A stretch of 64,000 nt of DNA, taken from Phalacrocorax aristotelis. Its lineage: Eukaryota > Chordata > Aves > Suliformes > Phalacrocoracidae. The position numbers and the translations under genes were made by a program. The stretch spans positions 56,120,918-56,184,917 of the forward strand of contig NC_134277.1 of NCBI RefSeq assembly GCF_949628215.1, given 5' to 3'. The notes beneath the pieces are model-generated. The model searched no databases. It was not told the DNA's origin and saw nothing but the letters and a program-made list of their open reading frames with translations. This document shows positions 14,201-26,156 of the stretch, one piece after another; within the stretch, counting starts at the first letter, position 1; every line of letters begins with the position of its first letter.

Positions 14201-17200
14201 TGCAGTGATGTATTGTGGTCACTGGAGGCATTTTAAACAGTGCAGCCAGCTGAGTGAGGTTTCTGTGCCGTCTTTATCTCTTTGTGTCCATGAAGTGTTT
14301 AGTTCTTATTCCGGCTTACTTATGCAGCCCAGGATTGAGTTTTTTTCCCTTAACTTAGACAATTGGCTGATCAAGGACAGCTTTTTAAGTGGGGTTGAGA
14401 GATCTGTAATAAATTATCAAAGATCTGTGAAGCCAGCTTCATAATAAATTATCCCAAGTCCCATGCAGTCCCTAGCATTGCAATTGGAATTCATAGGAGC
14501 CTGGCCTGACATGTCTCAGGAGAAAGTCTTAATCCTTCAAGTGAAAGCCTGAGAAACTTGGCTTGACAGAGTGTATAAGATAAAGTCATGATGATCTGCC
14601 AAGACTATTTTAGAAATTTTGTGCTTAATGGCCTCAGCTATATTTCTCACTTGTGTTGTTCCTCCTCCAATGGATCTTTAAGTCTATTGACATGGTGAAA
14701 TATGGATGGGCCGATAGGATGGGTGAACTTTTAATTATCTGTGTGCCACAATTCTCTTGCAGTGAATACCATGGGTTCTTGGTTTCATAAATATTTCCTT
14801 GTGTCCATAACCTTACTGAAGTGAGTAATTCCACTGATGGGAGCAGAACTCCCCCTCCCCAGTTCATGGCAGTGGAGGTGCAGAGTGGGCAGCGAAGAGA
14901 GGTTTTGCTGCCACTTGCACCATGTGAGGTGGGAGCAATACTTAACTGGAAGCTGCTGCCCCCTTACCACCCCGCGATGTCTGTATCCACTGTATCAGTT
15001 CCAGGGTAAAAGAAAGCACATGCAAACGTGCCTGCAGAATCAGAGCTGGTAGCTACCCAGTGTTCATTTTACTGTAGTTGGTTTTTTGATTCTCAGGTGT
15101 ATTTGGATTGAGCTGAACTGAACAAGGCTCAGAGGGATCCATAAAATCTTCTGGAAAAAAAGTCTTAAAATATCTTTTCTCTACATAAAATTGTAATGAT
15201 GTTGAAGTGTTTTCAGTGGAGACTTTCTAGTGTAGAAAATGTGTTGCTTTGCGAAGCCAAGACTCTTCCTTTTAGGGTAACATTCTTAATTTTTTCTGTA
15301 AGAGCATTGTGAAAGGCCTCCACCTTAAATGTTCCATTAGAGCAAGATACTCTATTCCTGTATCCTGAGCTAATTTAACTTTTGATAGAAGTGTCATGGT
15401 TTTGGATAGTGACAAGGGAGAACATGTTGCTGTGGCAGAGGGACTGGAATCGAAAAATTACCCATTGAATCAGTCAGCTAATCAGGGGATTAAAGGTCAA
15501 AAAAAATCCATGTGAGGTGCATTAATGAAAAGTTTGTATGTGACATCGCAAGATCTGAATGACAGATGTATGTCATGCCTTGCAATATCATATGGATAAA
15601 GCATCCACCTAGATAGTTCCATATTATTTGTATTGCAGTGTTTTCTAACAACCCGAGAAGGATTGCATATTAATTTAATGTGTGTTTATAAGCATTTATA
15701 AGCTGGTCAGGAAAGTGAGGAAAATATGTGATGGTTATAATAAATCCAAGAAAAGAGGAATGGAAGCAAACTCAGAGAAGTTTGTTGACAGGTGATGTGT
15801 ATTGTATGATGTATCTGAGGGACACATATGACATGTCATATAGGAACGGCAGCAGCCATGTCTGCACACACAGCATTAAAGAGAATTCATGTCCTGCATA
15901 AAGATATTTTGGTGTATGCCCAGGAGTCAGTTTGCCCAGTGATTAATATTAGTGCTATTCTTCCCTTTTGATTGAAACCCCTCTGGAGGGGAAGGCAACC
16001 AGTAGCTTCAGCATCAGATTATTAATGTTGCTGACATACAGAGGAACTGTGGCTAAAGTTGCAAGGTTTAACCAAGTGAGTAACCGCAGTATGCTGTTCC
16101 TCCAGAAAGATGTTCACAGCCTGCAACAATACAAGTCTTGTATGACAACACTGTTGTTTGACAGAATTACCAGCACTGAAAACTTACACACTTCTCAAAT
16201 TCTTGCAATTATGAGTAAAATTAATACCAGTTAATTTTCACAATTAAATGCTAGGTTTTTTGTTGACCTGAGCTTTTTTTTTAGTAGAAGCAGTATGGGA
16301 GGGTGATCCTGGCCCTCCTGTTTCATCTGCATGCGAACCACAACTAGCCTTGTGGGAGACCAGGAGTATGGTAAGCAGCTTTCTTCCACATAGCTGGTAG
16401 CTGGGCCTGGATTTCTGAGTTCTGCACTGCATGAGTTGTGCACTGACGCTGCATTCAAGATGCTGAAGCACATGTAGGGTAATGCTGTACAGGCTGGCAC
16501 TGGGCTCTGGGAGGACTGAAGGCTGCTGGGGCTGACACAGACACACAAGTTCCACTTCACTAAAACACCAAGGGTTTGTGCCGGCTTTCTTCCCATTGTG
16601 GAAAAGAAATGGAGCTATTTCAGTAAAAGAAGGTGGAGAGGAAAGTGCATCTTAGAGAATGCAAGGGTATGGTGTCATGGGGCGGTAGCTTGGGAAATGA
16701 GAAGCTCGGTTTTGTGTCTTGAATCAGATCTTAGAGCCCCCAGACTCAGTCACGTGTGGAAACCACTGGGGTGCTGGCTGTTCTTGGGAAGCCCGGTCAG
16801 TTTCTTTCCCCCTCTGGTTCTGCTTTCAGTCTGAAATTTCATTCTGGATGTAAGAAATGAGGGTTCTTCTATACATTGAGTGTGCCCTTCCTCTTCTGCA
16901 GTGGAGTTTTGGTGAAGTTCAGTTAACTGGTTTTAGCTACTTTGGCATTTTCCAACGAAAATAAAATAGCATAGAATCAGAAATTTTCTACCTGGGTCTA
17001 CAGGTAGAATTAGGTCAAATTAATTCCATGTCAGAGATGTGGAATGCAGGCTTTATAGCAGTCCTTATCGCCAAGCAGGGAAAAATAAATTTGCAAAATT
17101 TGGTGTCTTAAAAAAATAATTTGGAAGTGTATTTTTAATTAGTTTATAGAGATTTGGGAATTAAATGTTGTAAGAGAATTACACTTTTTTTAATAGGAAA

Positions 17201-20200
17201 ATGGTTGCATATTTTTAGCCCACTCCTTTTGGTCAAATTCAGGAAGGTTAAATACTGTATTAGCTCTTTGTAATCCCATGCTTTGTACAAGGGATTTCAT
17301 GGTGCTAGGTGCTGTATAAATACAGGACAAAAAGCTAGAGCTATCCCCCAAAATTACAGCATTTTTGAAAAATAAGGGAAACTTAACAGTGCTGGGAACT
17401 TTAAATTACCTAGCGGAAATGAAAGGTAAAGGATTTTGGGTGTTGTTCCTACTAGGCACTAATTAATCCCAAGATGTGCCAAAATGTTCCCAATTTTCAT
17501 AAACCACAGTATGGCTCAGTGTCTGGAGGGACTGAACCCTACAATGCTGAAGCAACCCTGACACTGATCAGCAGGAGTTTTGTTAAAGCCTTTTCTTCAT
17601 TTTATTTGTTCTTACAGGATGGAAAAGAGCAGAGCATACACAACTAGAAACACAGCATGTATTTTGCATACATAGAAAAGCAAATAGAATAGAAATAGCA
17701 AGGCATTGATACACATGAGAAAAATGGCATCAATACTTTAGTCATATATCAGCTTATGAATACTGTATTGATCTGTTTTTCTTCCAGAATCAAGACAAGA
17801 TTAGTGTTACATGCGTGGAGCTTCCTTAGCTATTGGGTGCAAGGATTAGTGATTGGAGCACGGGGACTGGTAGTCAAGAAATCCTGAATCATAAGTGGGA
17901 GAAAACGTTCCTGACTTTCTTTTCTTGCTTTCCCTACCTGTTATTGTGATCAGAGAGATACTTCATACTTGCCTGTCTTACAGGTCTGATGTCAAGTATC
18001 TACTGGACAATTTAAGTGTTTTTAAAATGTTGTAGGTACAGAGAAGGTGCTGCCTGTTATTCTGATCCCTTTCACACTGTTGCATTTTTTTGCTTTTTAG
18101 TATTTGCATCGTTGCGCAGCCAGAGGCCCAAGCTGAGTGTCGTGTCAGGCACTGCACAAGCATGTCGCAGGAGAGAGTGCCCGGGTTTCTGGAACCAGTG
18201 CCTGCTCTGCAGAATGGGGCTAGGCACTACTGCTTGTGGGCGGCTCCCTCCAGCAAGCCCGGAGGCCTTGTGCCTTCTCCTGGCAGAGGCAGCCTTGCCT
18301 CCTCCATCTCTCTGCTAAGTAATGTGCCTTCCCCTCCAGAGGTTGTCATGTGTCTGCATCTTGGGGATGTGAGAGAATCCTCTGGTGATGTATCTTATTG
18401 AAGACAGTAATGGAAATAACAGTAAAAGGAATCAGTTCCTTAGGAAAATGGAGTTTTCCCAGGTGTCAAGTCCTGGTCCCAGTTTCCTCTTTCCTCCCCT
18501 GTGCTTTTTGTAGGAGAGAGGAAAAGTAGGAAAAACAAGTCACGTAGCTGCACATCGTGACAATAGATAATAGTAAGCAGCTTTAGTGGCCTTTCCTGTC
18601 GAAGTACTGCCACTCTTCCTGACAATTTGGGCATGCTGACTAAGAAGGATAGAAAGGAGAACTGAGCTGGTACAAAGGAAATACAGAGTGTACCGTACTT
18701 AAAGAAATTTAGATCACTGTCTTCCCAAGGAAAACATTTTTATTAACCAGGTCTGCTTTACAGCTTTAAAGAGGCATAGTTTTCCTTGTCATCTCCTGAC
18801 TACATTTGTGTCAAGAAAGTGCTTCTGAAGTAAAGCATGCTTCTGAGTTTTTAAGATGTGGGGTTTGATATGATTCCTATTGATGTCTGTTGTTGGAGCT
18901 TCTCTCACTGGTCTTATTGGAAACAAGTTCAAGCATAAGAGTAGTGGGAAGGACCTGTTTGCTTTTATATTCTTACTTAAAATAATCTTAGGTCTTACGA
19001 ATACTGTAATAACAACCTGCTTTCCCCCCTAGTTACCATTTTCAGATACAAATCCGTCACTGAAGACCCAGTTCTGTGCTAGTATGTGGCTTGGCCGAGC
19101 CCTGTTAGAAAGTTACCATGTTGCAGTCCAAAGAAGTAGCCGTTGAGCTCTTGCATGTTTTATGAGCCTTTGGAGTCTGGCAGAGTCTCAGGTTTGCCTT
19201 CTACCTTCAAATCTACTTTTTTTTATGTGGGGGGTAGGGGAGAAGTGAGAGAGAAAGTAACATGAAGAAATCAGGCAGGTAAACAGGCTTTGCACAGGGA
19301 TTTTTAACACACCACTGCTTTTATTTAAAATATGCTGTTGTTTCTATTTAGCAGCTCTGCTGCCAAGCTCCAAACCCAATCTAGTTCAAGCTTCCCTTGG
19401 GAGTCCCCTTTACTGAATTTGTGGTGAGTCAGGAAGTATTTCTGCCTGCCTCAGTATGCTCCTGGGACAAGAGGAGCTGAAGAAGAGAAGCGCTTTTGCC
19501 TTTCTGTATCAGGTCCTGATCTGATTTACTCCCATCAGGTGATCAGTTACTCCTTCGGGGGTGACTCACCCCTGTGGCTGCCTCCATGACAAGCTGGCAC
19601 TCTTCAACAGGAGTTGTCTTATAGTCTGGGCCAATGGCCTGTTGGTTTCATAGCAAATAGGTCAAAGACCTTCCTTTTCAGGCTCAGGTTTGTGCACTTC
19701 CAGTCTGCATCTGAATACACAATTCATCATGCCCCTAATCCAGGGCTAGCTGTCTTCTTGCTGGATCTTTCTCCCAGCTCAGTGGGGCCATGTTCGCTAG
19801 CAGGGTGTATTGCTTAAGTGCAGAAGGACGTTGCAGATGCTCCCCCCAAAGCTGCATGTAATACTAAATGCGAACTTTTCAATGACAAAGGTTCAGTGGA
19901 GAATACAGTGCTCCTTGATAGAAATTTAATTTCTTTACAGGCTTTCCATGCCATGGCAAGATTAACCCACATGCATTTTGCCTCCTTATGCCAGTGATAG
20001 ACGTGATCCTCCTGATGCTAAATAGTCTTTCTCTGCATCTCATCTATCCAGAACATGTATATTGAAAATGCATTGATTTGTGATGCAACTCTGAAAATCT
20101 TTTCCCATCCCATCTACAGATATATTTTAGCATTAGATTTTAAGAGATTGGGTAGGAAATGCTGGATATACCAAAATAGAAGGAGAGTGAGTTGCAACTC

Positions 20201-22160
20201 AGGCCTTTTCCTTATTTCTTAGATGGTAGAAAAAAACTTCAAGTTATAAAACTGCAAATCTCCCTTCAATTAATTCCTTGAGTCTTCTTTGACCCTGCAA
20301 ATGCTTCAGGTTCTTAAGGTAAATGATTTACAGAATGCAAATAGGTGTTTAAAAACAAACTATTGATGTAGTTGGAGTACTTTAAATCACCTTTACACGT
20401 AGGTACATGAAAGTACTGAAGACTGCAGATGCAAAATTTTGCTTAAAGATGAGGCAGTGGAGGGGACTGGCTTTTAGAGGAATATTTCTGTTGTAATTCT
20501 TTATCCTTCAGAATGATGCTGAAGCATAAACTAACACTAAGGGAGGAATGAGAGAAATTGTACTTGTGTAAGAGACAGACTGCTTGCATTTCTGTGTCTG
20601 AGGTGATCTGAGGATAGTTTTACTCAAAAAGGAGAGAGGGAGCAGGAGAGAGATATATACACACATACGCGTATTACAACGAACAGGTTATTTCCAAAAC
20701 TTATTGAATAAATAAAACCTTTATTTGAGTAAAATAAAGCTTGTTAAAAGCACCCAGCCTTCTTCCAACTATTTCTTCCGTATTCAGAAAAGCCAGTATG
20801 AACAACAAAATAAATCACATCCCTTTTGCATTAAGCTTGCATTAATGTTGTTGTTTTGCTTATGATATTTTGATTGTCACATCCGTTTTGGTTTGCTTCT
20901 TTCTTAGATTGTTTTTGGTGGGCTTTTAGCTGGCGTGAATGTACAGTGCTTCCCCACTGTTTGATGTTTTAACTGAGGATGGACCCATTGAGGAGGAAGT
21001 TTAGTTAAATTTGGTTGACTGTATTTTCCTCTTCTTTTTCCGTTTCTAATTCTTTTTTAGCATGCTAATGCTTTAAAGACAGCAGGCAAACCTTTCTGTT
21101 ATAAACTAGTACTTCACATACAGCCAAATGGTCCTTGTCCAACAATCATCTTTCAAATCAATGGGAGTCTTTCCAATGGCCTTGCCAAGCCCTTCTGTTG
21201 TTGGGAGGCTTACGTGTTTCAAGTGTTTTGCCATACTGAGGTTTAAGTAATCAAAGTAGCATGCAATGGGCAAGGCGTTGTGTTGTCTCACACCCTCTGC
21301 AGTAATTTGCACTCTTGTCAAGCCTGTGGAAGAATGTTTCCTCCCATTCCTCCCAAAATGACAGTGCTATGTCTCACAGCTTGTGCTGGCACCAGACAGT
21401 ACTAAGTGATATTGGATTGGACCCTCTATGTTTAAAATTTTCTTCAATTTATTTGTCATTGCAGTCCTTAGGACACTAACCAGTTGTGTCCCTTGCCTGT
21501 GGTGCGATGTCCAGCCCTGTGGTAGGAGCAAGTCTGTTGTGAGACTTAGCTTGAGCATGGAGGTGGCTCCAAATGCTCTGTTTGGTGCCTTGCACAGCTT
21601 TGCAAAACTGTTTGTTATGTTCTTACAAAATAATATAAAATAAAGTTGCAAAATGCTGTGCTTAACTCTGGAGTCCCCTGTCCCGAAGCAGAGCTGGTAA
21701 TTTTGCTGGCTGGCTCTGCTTGTGAAGTCCCGTACTGGTAGTGATGCCACATTATTATGCACCGTCAGTGTAGAATCTGGGGAAGGCTACAAGAGAACTC
21801 AACAGTCCCAAGACCTAATAGCCCTCTTCTTAATTATCTTTTCAGTGTCTTATGAAACTTTATGAAGATGAGGTGACTGAGATGGAGGTTTTTAAGAGGT
21901 TCACATGCCATTGCTGGCACATGATGACAGAGCTATAGAGAAGAAGAAACAACTTTGTCCATTCTTTTATGATGTTAAAAGTTATTTTAGGACTTTCTTC
22001 TGTTTCTACTTTTTTTTTTAAATTGTTGGAAGTATTAGTGGAACCAGCTAGTCCTCTTTAATTGAAGTATGAAACTCTTGTTTGGTGAAGACTTTTCTAA
22101 ATACACTGTTTGAAGCAAGCATCTGAAAAAAAATTTATCAAAACCCATCAGTCTGAGTTT
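8251..22160. other. Non-coding, presumed intron
   Basis: No exon recognised. It holds ordinary AT-rich sequence with T-rich runs and short ORFs, the largest being two overlapping minus-strand frames at 16231-16596 (121 and 103 codons) and a minus-strand frame at 21367-21762 (131 codons). None has domain features, and none is bounded by convincing splice or start context. The part 10780-11060 has the balanced texture of conserved non-coding DNA, with SOX/PBX-like words (TCAATGG, CATTGATC), but this is weak. A small GC-richer patch at about 12160-12300 is too short and CpG-poor to be called a CpG island. Confidence 0.5.
17262..17365 (+). mobile_element. Possible ancient SINE/L2-type 3' tail
   Basis: The run around GTGCTAGGTGCTGTATAAAT (17303-17322), followed by an AGGACAAAAAG-like stretch and a C-rich segment, resembles the tail of old L2- or CR1-mobilised elements common in amniotes. 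It is diverged and short, and I cannot name the family. Confidence 0.3.
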
Positions 22161-22178
22161 CCCCCCCCCCCCCCCCCC
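22161..22178 (+). repeat. Poly-C homopolymer (C18)
   Basis: Eighteen consecutive C residues form a very GC-rich island in AT-rich flanks. The G-rich complementary strand could form a quadruplex and the C strand an i-motif. Homopolymers of this length are prone to slippage, so the exact count may vary or be an assembly approximation. Confidence 0.9.
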
Positions 22179-22685
22179 AAATCTTTTAAAAAGGACAAAA
22201 ACCTTTGCAATCGTAATAGTAATCATAAGAAAATAATAAGAAAATATCAGCTTTTCTTTATTTGCTGTTGAGAATGAAAGTAGATAAAGGTATTACATTT
22301 TTCTTGGTTTTGAGTTCTTTGTGTTGACAGTGTTGACTTGAGAATGTGCAAGTGAATGTTTCTTAGTCTTATCATTACTTGCTACCATGTTAAATCCTGC
22401 GAACTAAAATATGAACCTCTTTCTTTAGAGAGCAATCCTATTGATATCTGGGTACACACTTGAGTAAAAATGCTTTTGCTTGTGTGAATGGAGCTACTCA
22501 CAAGAGTAAAGTCCCCTTGCTAAGTAGAACTGGACTGTATAGTATCAGCCTAGTTATTTGCAGGGACACAGTGGGAAGCAGAAGCAATTTCTTTCGTATC
22601 GTGCATCAAAATCCATTCAGATTTCCTAGAAGAGTCTGCTTTATTTCCACTTTATTAAATGTAGTCTTGCTTTTCCTCATACCGA

Positions 22686-22713
<28 letters not shown>
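22686..22713 (+). repeat. (GT)14 microsatellite
   Basis: Fourteen uninterrupted GT dinucleotides. A perfect tract of this length is usually polymorphic in vertebrate populations. Confidence 0.95.
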
Positions 22714-22720
<7 letters not shown>

Positions 22721-23884
22721 ATGTATCTTTCTTTATTTATTGTAATATGGGAATATTGTATTTTGCAGTCTGTAAATTAGATATTTGATTCAATGCAGTG
22801 GCAGAACACAAGAGTGTTAAAAATGTCCAATTCCAGCAGGCAAAGCCAAGGGATGTTTAAAGCTTGGTGCATATAATGTTTATATTACATTAAGTACTGT
22901 GTTATTGCACAGGATGCTTATTGTTAATGTCTGTAGGGAGAATCAGTTCCAAAGATTTCAATTTCAATAAACTGATTATGCAGTTCCACCACATACAATT
23001 AGGAAAGTAGTAATGAAATGGTTGTGAAGTCCCTTGGCATTCTGTAGTTGTTTTTTTTAATTTTGTAAATAACATCAAGAGCATTCTGGGGGGAAGTGTT
23101 TATGTATTTATTTATTATTGATTTTAAAAAAATACATTTAACATTACTAGTTATTACAAATCCAGTCTCAGCAACTGGAAGGAGATAAGCTGTTTCCACA
23201 TTATTAAATGCAGGATGCCTAGGGAATTGAGGAGCTTTATCCTTTGTATAAATATATTAAATATTAATGAATAGTGATTACAGAAATTAATTTATAGCTG
23301 CATTTAATTTTCTAATAACCTTTCATAGCTTTATTCCTTTGTTGCAAACAATGCATATTTAAATACAGCCCCTTGACAAATACCTTGGATGACTACAGAA
23401 TGATCTTGTCCACTGATCAGTGCTGCATGCACTTCACTGGATAACAGAGAGAGGATGAAGTGGAAAGAGTTTGAATCCAGTCAATACTCTATGGCTCAAG
23501 AAGAGAGGCATCTCACATCTTCTGAAGGGCAACACCGGGAGGATTCAGAGACTTAGAAAGTACTGCTATATCTACAGGCTACACTTGGCCCTTTTGGGAG
23601 AGAGACAGCATCTAGTATCACCTATTTTGAAAAACCTAAAAATATCTGGTTTGCTGCTTCTCATCAATTTGTGTGGAATGTTTTGAGTTTCTATGGCTCG
23701 ATTTTCTTTAGGTTTCTTGGGAAGAACGCTTGCATTTATCTCGTGCAACTTTTTGTCCCCAGGAGTTGGCTTTCTACTTTTCCAGCTGCCAGTATAATTT
23801 ATTGTGTGGTTTATTTTTGCTTCCATTTGAGCTTAGGTCTGGGAACAAAACAGCTCCAAAGGAAAGGTCAGTTCCAATTCTGAC

Positions 23885-23980
23885 ATGGATTTGTTGCATC
23901 ATCTTGGGCAAGATCACAGTCAGTCTACTCCCTGTGCCTGAGTTTCCCCATCAGTGAAATAGGTGGGGGGACATCTTATC
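23885..23980 (+). mobile_element. MIR-like CORE-SINE remnant
   Basis: The words CTTGGGCAAG (from about 23903) and CTGTGCCTGAGTTTCCCCATC (about 23932-23952), followed by a GTGAAATAGGTGGGG segment, occur in the order and spacing of the conserved MIR region. The MIR orientation is +. The copy is partial, lacking the tRNA-derived 5' part and the tail. MIR copies in birds are ancient and usually this decayed. Confidence 0.7.
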
Positions 23981-25387
23981 TCTTCTCTTTTTTTACTGGT
24001 CTAAACAAATAGGTGCAGGAGAGAGCTGAACTTTCCTGTTGTTTCAGGTTACCAGAGCTAAGCCCTAAGACAGTAGGTTGGGTGTGAACCATATCTTGCT
24101 GTGGCTGACTGCAGAGCTTCTAGAATTCCAAAATTTTTATGAACTCCTTTTTTTCTTCTTGTTATTTTGGGTTTTTTTCTATGTGGATTACAGATGGGAG
24201 AAACATAGTAAAGAGAGAAAATAGTTCTACCATGCTTATTTTTTTCCTATTCAAGTTTTGCCTGGCTTCTCTTGAGAATAAGACAAATGGATGAGTCATA
24301 ATCTCAGGGCCACCAGAGGTCTATGGGGAAATTCCACAGATCTTGAATACCCAAAGAGAAATAAGCTTTTGTGTCCTTTTCTTTCCCTGAGCATGGTTAG
24401 AATTGGACCATTGCTATTCAACAGGAGGACTTCTGATGTTCAGGAAATGGGTTTTCAGTGATTAGCTAGATTTGCCTGATTAAGTATCCCTGAAAACTTC
24501 ACAAACAATAAATTCAACCTCCTCTTAGTAAGGCAGGGAGATAGTTGAGGGAGGCTTGGGGAAGAAGGCATAGAAGGGAAAAAGGCAGCCATGGATTGTC
24601 ACTCTCAGAGGACATGGGGACCAATTCCTACCAGCTCAGCCATGGAACAGAAATAACAACAAAATTTCTAAACAGAATGGTGCACAACACTTGTACATAC
24701 AATAGAGTGGCAAAGGGATCTGTACACAGTTTGTTAACACCAGTCACATGAGTTGCTTTGCTGAGTAATTCTCACTGTGGCTAACAGTGATGGGGAGGTA
24801 CATTATCTTCTTCAAGTTAGACTGATTTTGAACAGTAGTGGTTTCTCTGTCTCATTTGAATTGTCTGCTAGTGTCTGCTACAGATCTGAAAACCAAGACA
24901 CTTTTAAATACATTATAAATTTATGGTAAGAGGGAATTGCCAGATTCCAGGGATGATAAGAGCATGTCTAAAGAAATGTTTAGTCAGAATTGGGTGGAAT
25001 GCAGATCCTTCTTGCAGGGCACAAAGGGCGTAGTTCAGCACTTGCTGGGACCTTGGCAAACAGCACTGTTCGCATGTGCTCCTCTTGGTCTGTATTAAAA
25101 GACGGCTTGACGTTGACATGCCGAGTCAAAACCATGGAAGTCAATGAGTGTCTTTTGTATTGAAATCAGTTAAGTTTGTGTCATGCCCTGCAAAAGTACG
25201 TTCACTGCCCGTGTAGAGCATCCCTTACCACCAGGATGCAGCAAATCTCTTAAAGAGCACAAGTTCCCTTTGCAGAGCAGATGCATTCATTTCAGGATCA
25301 AAACGCAATTTGCCAAACAGGCATGTGTGAAATCATATAGATCCTCTTAGGTTTTTGTTGGGTTTGGTTTTGTTGTTGGTTTTGTGG

Positions 25388-25401
25388 TTTTTTTTTTTTT
25401 T
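25388..25401 (+). repeat. Poly-T run
   Basis: Fourteen T residues follow a TTG/GTTTTG-rich stretch (25350-25387). It is a simple-sequence patch and not clearly the tail of a retroposed copy, because no recognisable element precedes it on the minus strand. Confidence 0.7.
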
Positions 25402-25670
25402 GATCAGTGGAGGAGAGCTTGAAAAGTCTAAAAACCATTGAGCACTCAGAACCAGGACAAGCTTCCTGGGAACCCACCCTGAGAGCAGTGTATGTATTGG
25501 CCAACATGGAGTTGAGCAACATGTCAACAAACAGAGTGTCAGGGAAGACTGCACACCCGTGGGAGTCTATTGGTTTGAGCATTGATTCAGACATGTGTAT
25601 TAGAATACAAAAAGCCACTCTGGATCTTATCTCCTGGCCTGCTGCCAGGTTCATCTCCAAGCTCAGTGTT

Positions 25671-26156
25671 TCACACTGCCAGCCTGATTAATCTATGCCT
25701 TTGTGCATCTGAACATACCAGCATGGCTTGCTGTTGGTGTAATGCTGGTGTAATGTTGGTGTAATGTTGTCTGCCTCTCTGTGAGAAGGCAGACAACCCC
25801 TCTGCACTGCTCTGCTGTGCTATTTGGAGGCAAGCAATGTTCCATGAGAAGAATAATTTTTGGATAAAAATTACATTATCAAGCTTTCCTATCCTCTGGA
25901 GTGACCATATGAGAATCCAAATCATATAGAATATCATACAAAGGTGTTTCAACTGTATTACAATGTGCCTGTCTGAAAATTTGAAAGCAAAGTCTTCAGT
26001 CTGGTTTGCTGCTTGAAGTTGTTTCCAGTTCTGTCTGCCAGAGCAGAATCTCACAGGATTGGGTTTTGTGGTCATGATCATAAAAGTGACCTGTCCAATA
26101 TACTGTTTGTGTAAGCCCTTGTGTGTGCTGTAACCATTCACATCAGTAGATGCCAA
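25671..26156 (-). other. Unrecognised 161-codon minus-strand ORF
   Basis: This is the longest open frame in the window. The translation shows no domain I recognise, no signal peptide and no repeat. It includes a Trp/Ile/Met-rich hydrophobic patch near residues 75-90. Its C-terminal part is encoded by an 11-bp tandem repeat and a hairpin, which argues against a conserved protein. I see no splice sites or polyadenylation context specific to it. Most likely a chance frame or part of a non-coding RNA. Confidence 0.15.
25735..25797 (+). repeat. 11-bp tandem repeat with adjoining hairpin
   Basis: Three copies of TGGTGTAATGT (first with one change) occupy 25735-25767. Overlapping the end, a perfect 11-bp inverted repeat (25766-25776 with 25787-25797, arms GTTGTCTGCCT and AGGCAGACAAC) encloses a 10-base loop. 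The stem could fold in RNA. It is too short for a standard miRNA precursor. Confidence 0.75.

Noticed and set aside
16231..16596. Two overlapping minus-strand frames of 121 and 103 codons
   Set aside because: No domain, no convincing start or splice context, and the C-terminal Leu/Lys run comes from a T-rich patch.
21367..21762. 131-codon minus-strand frame
   Set aside because: No recognisable protein; a + frame of 71 codons covers the same DNA and neither looks conserved. An old LTR was considered but no terminal repeats or tRNA primer site were seen.
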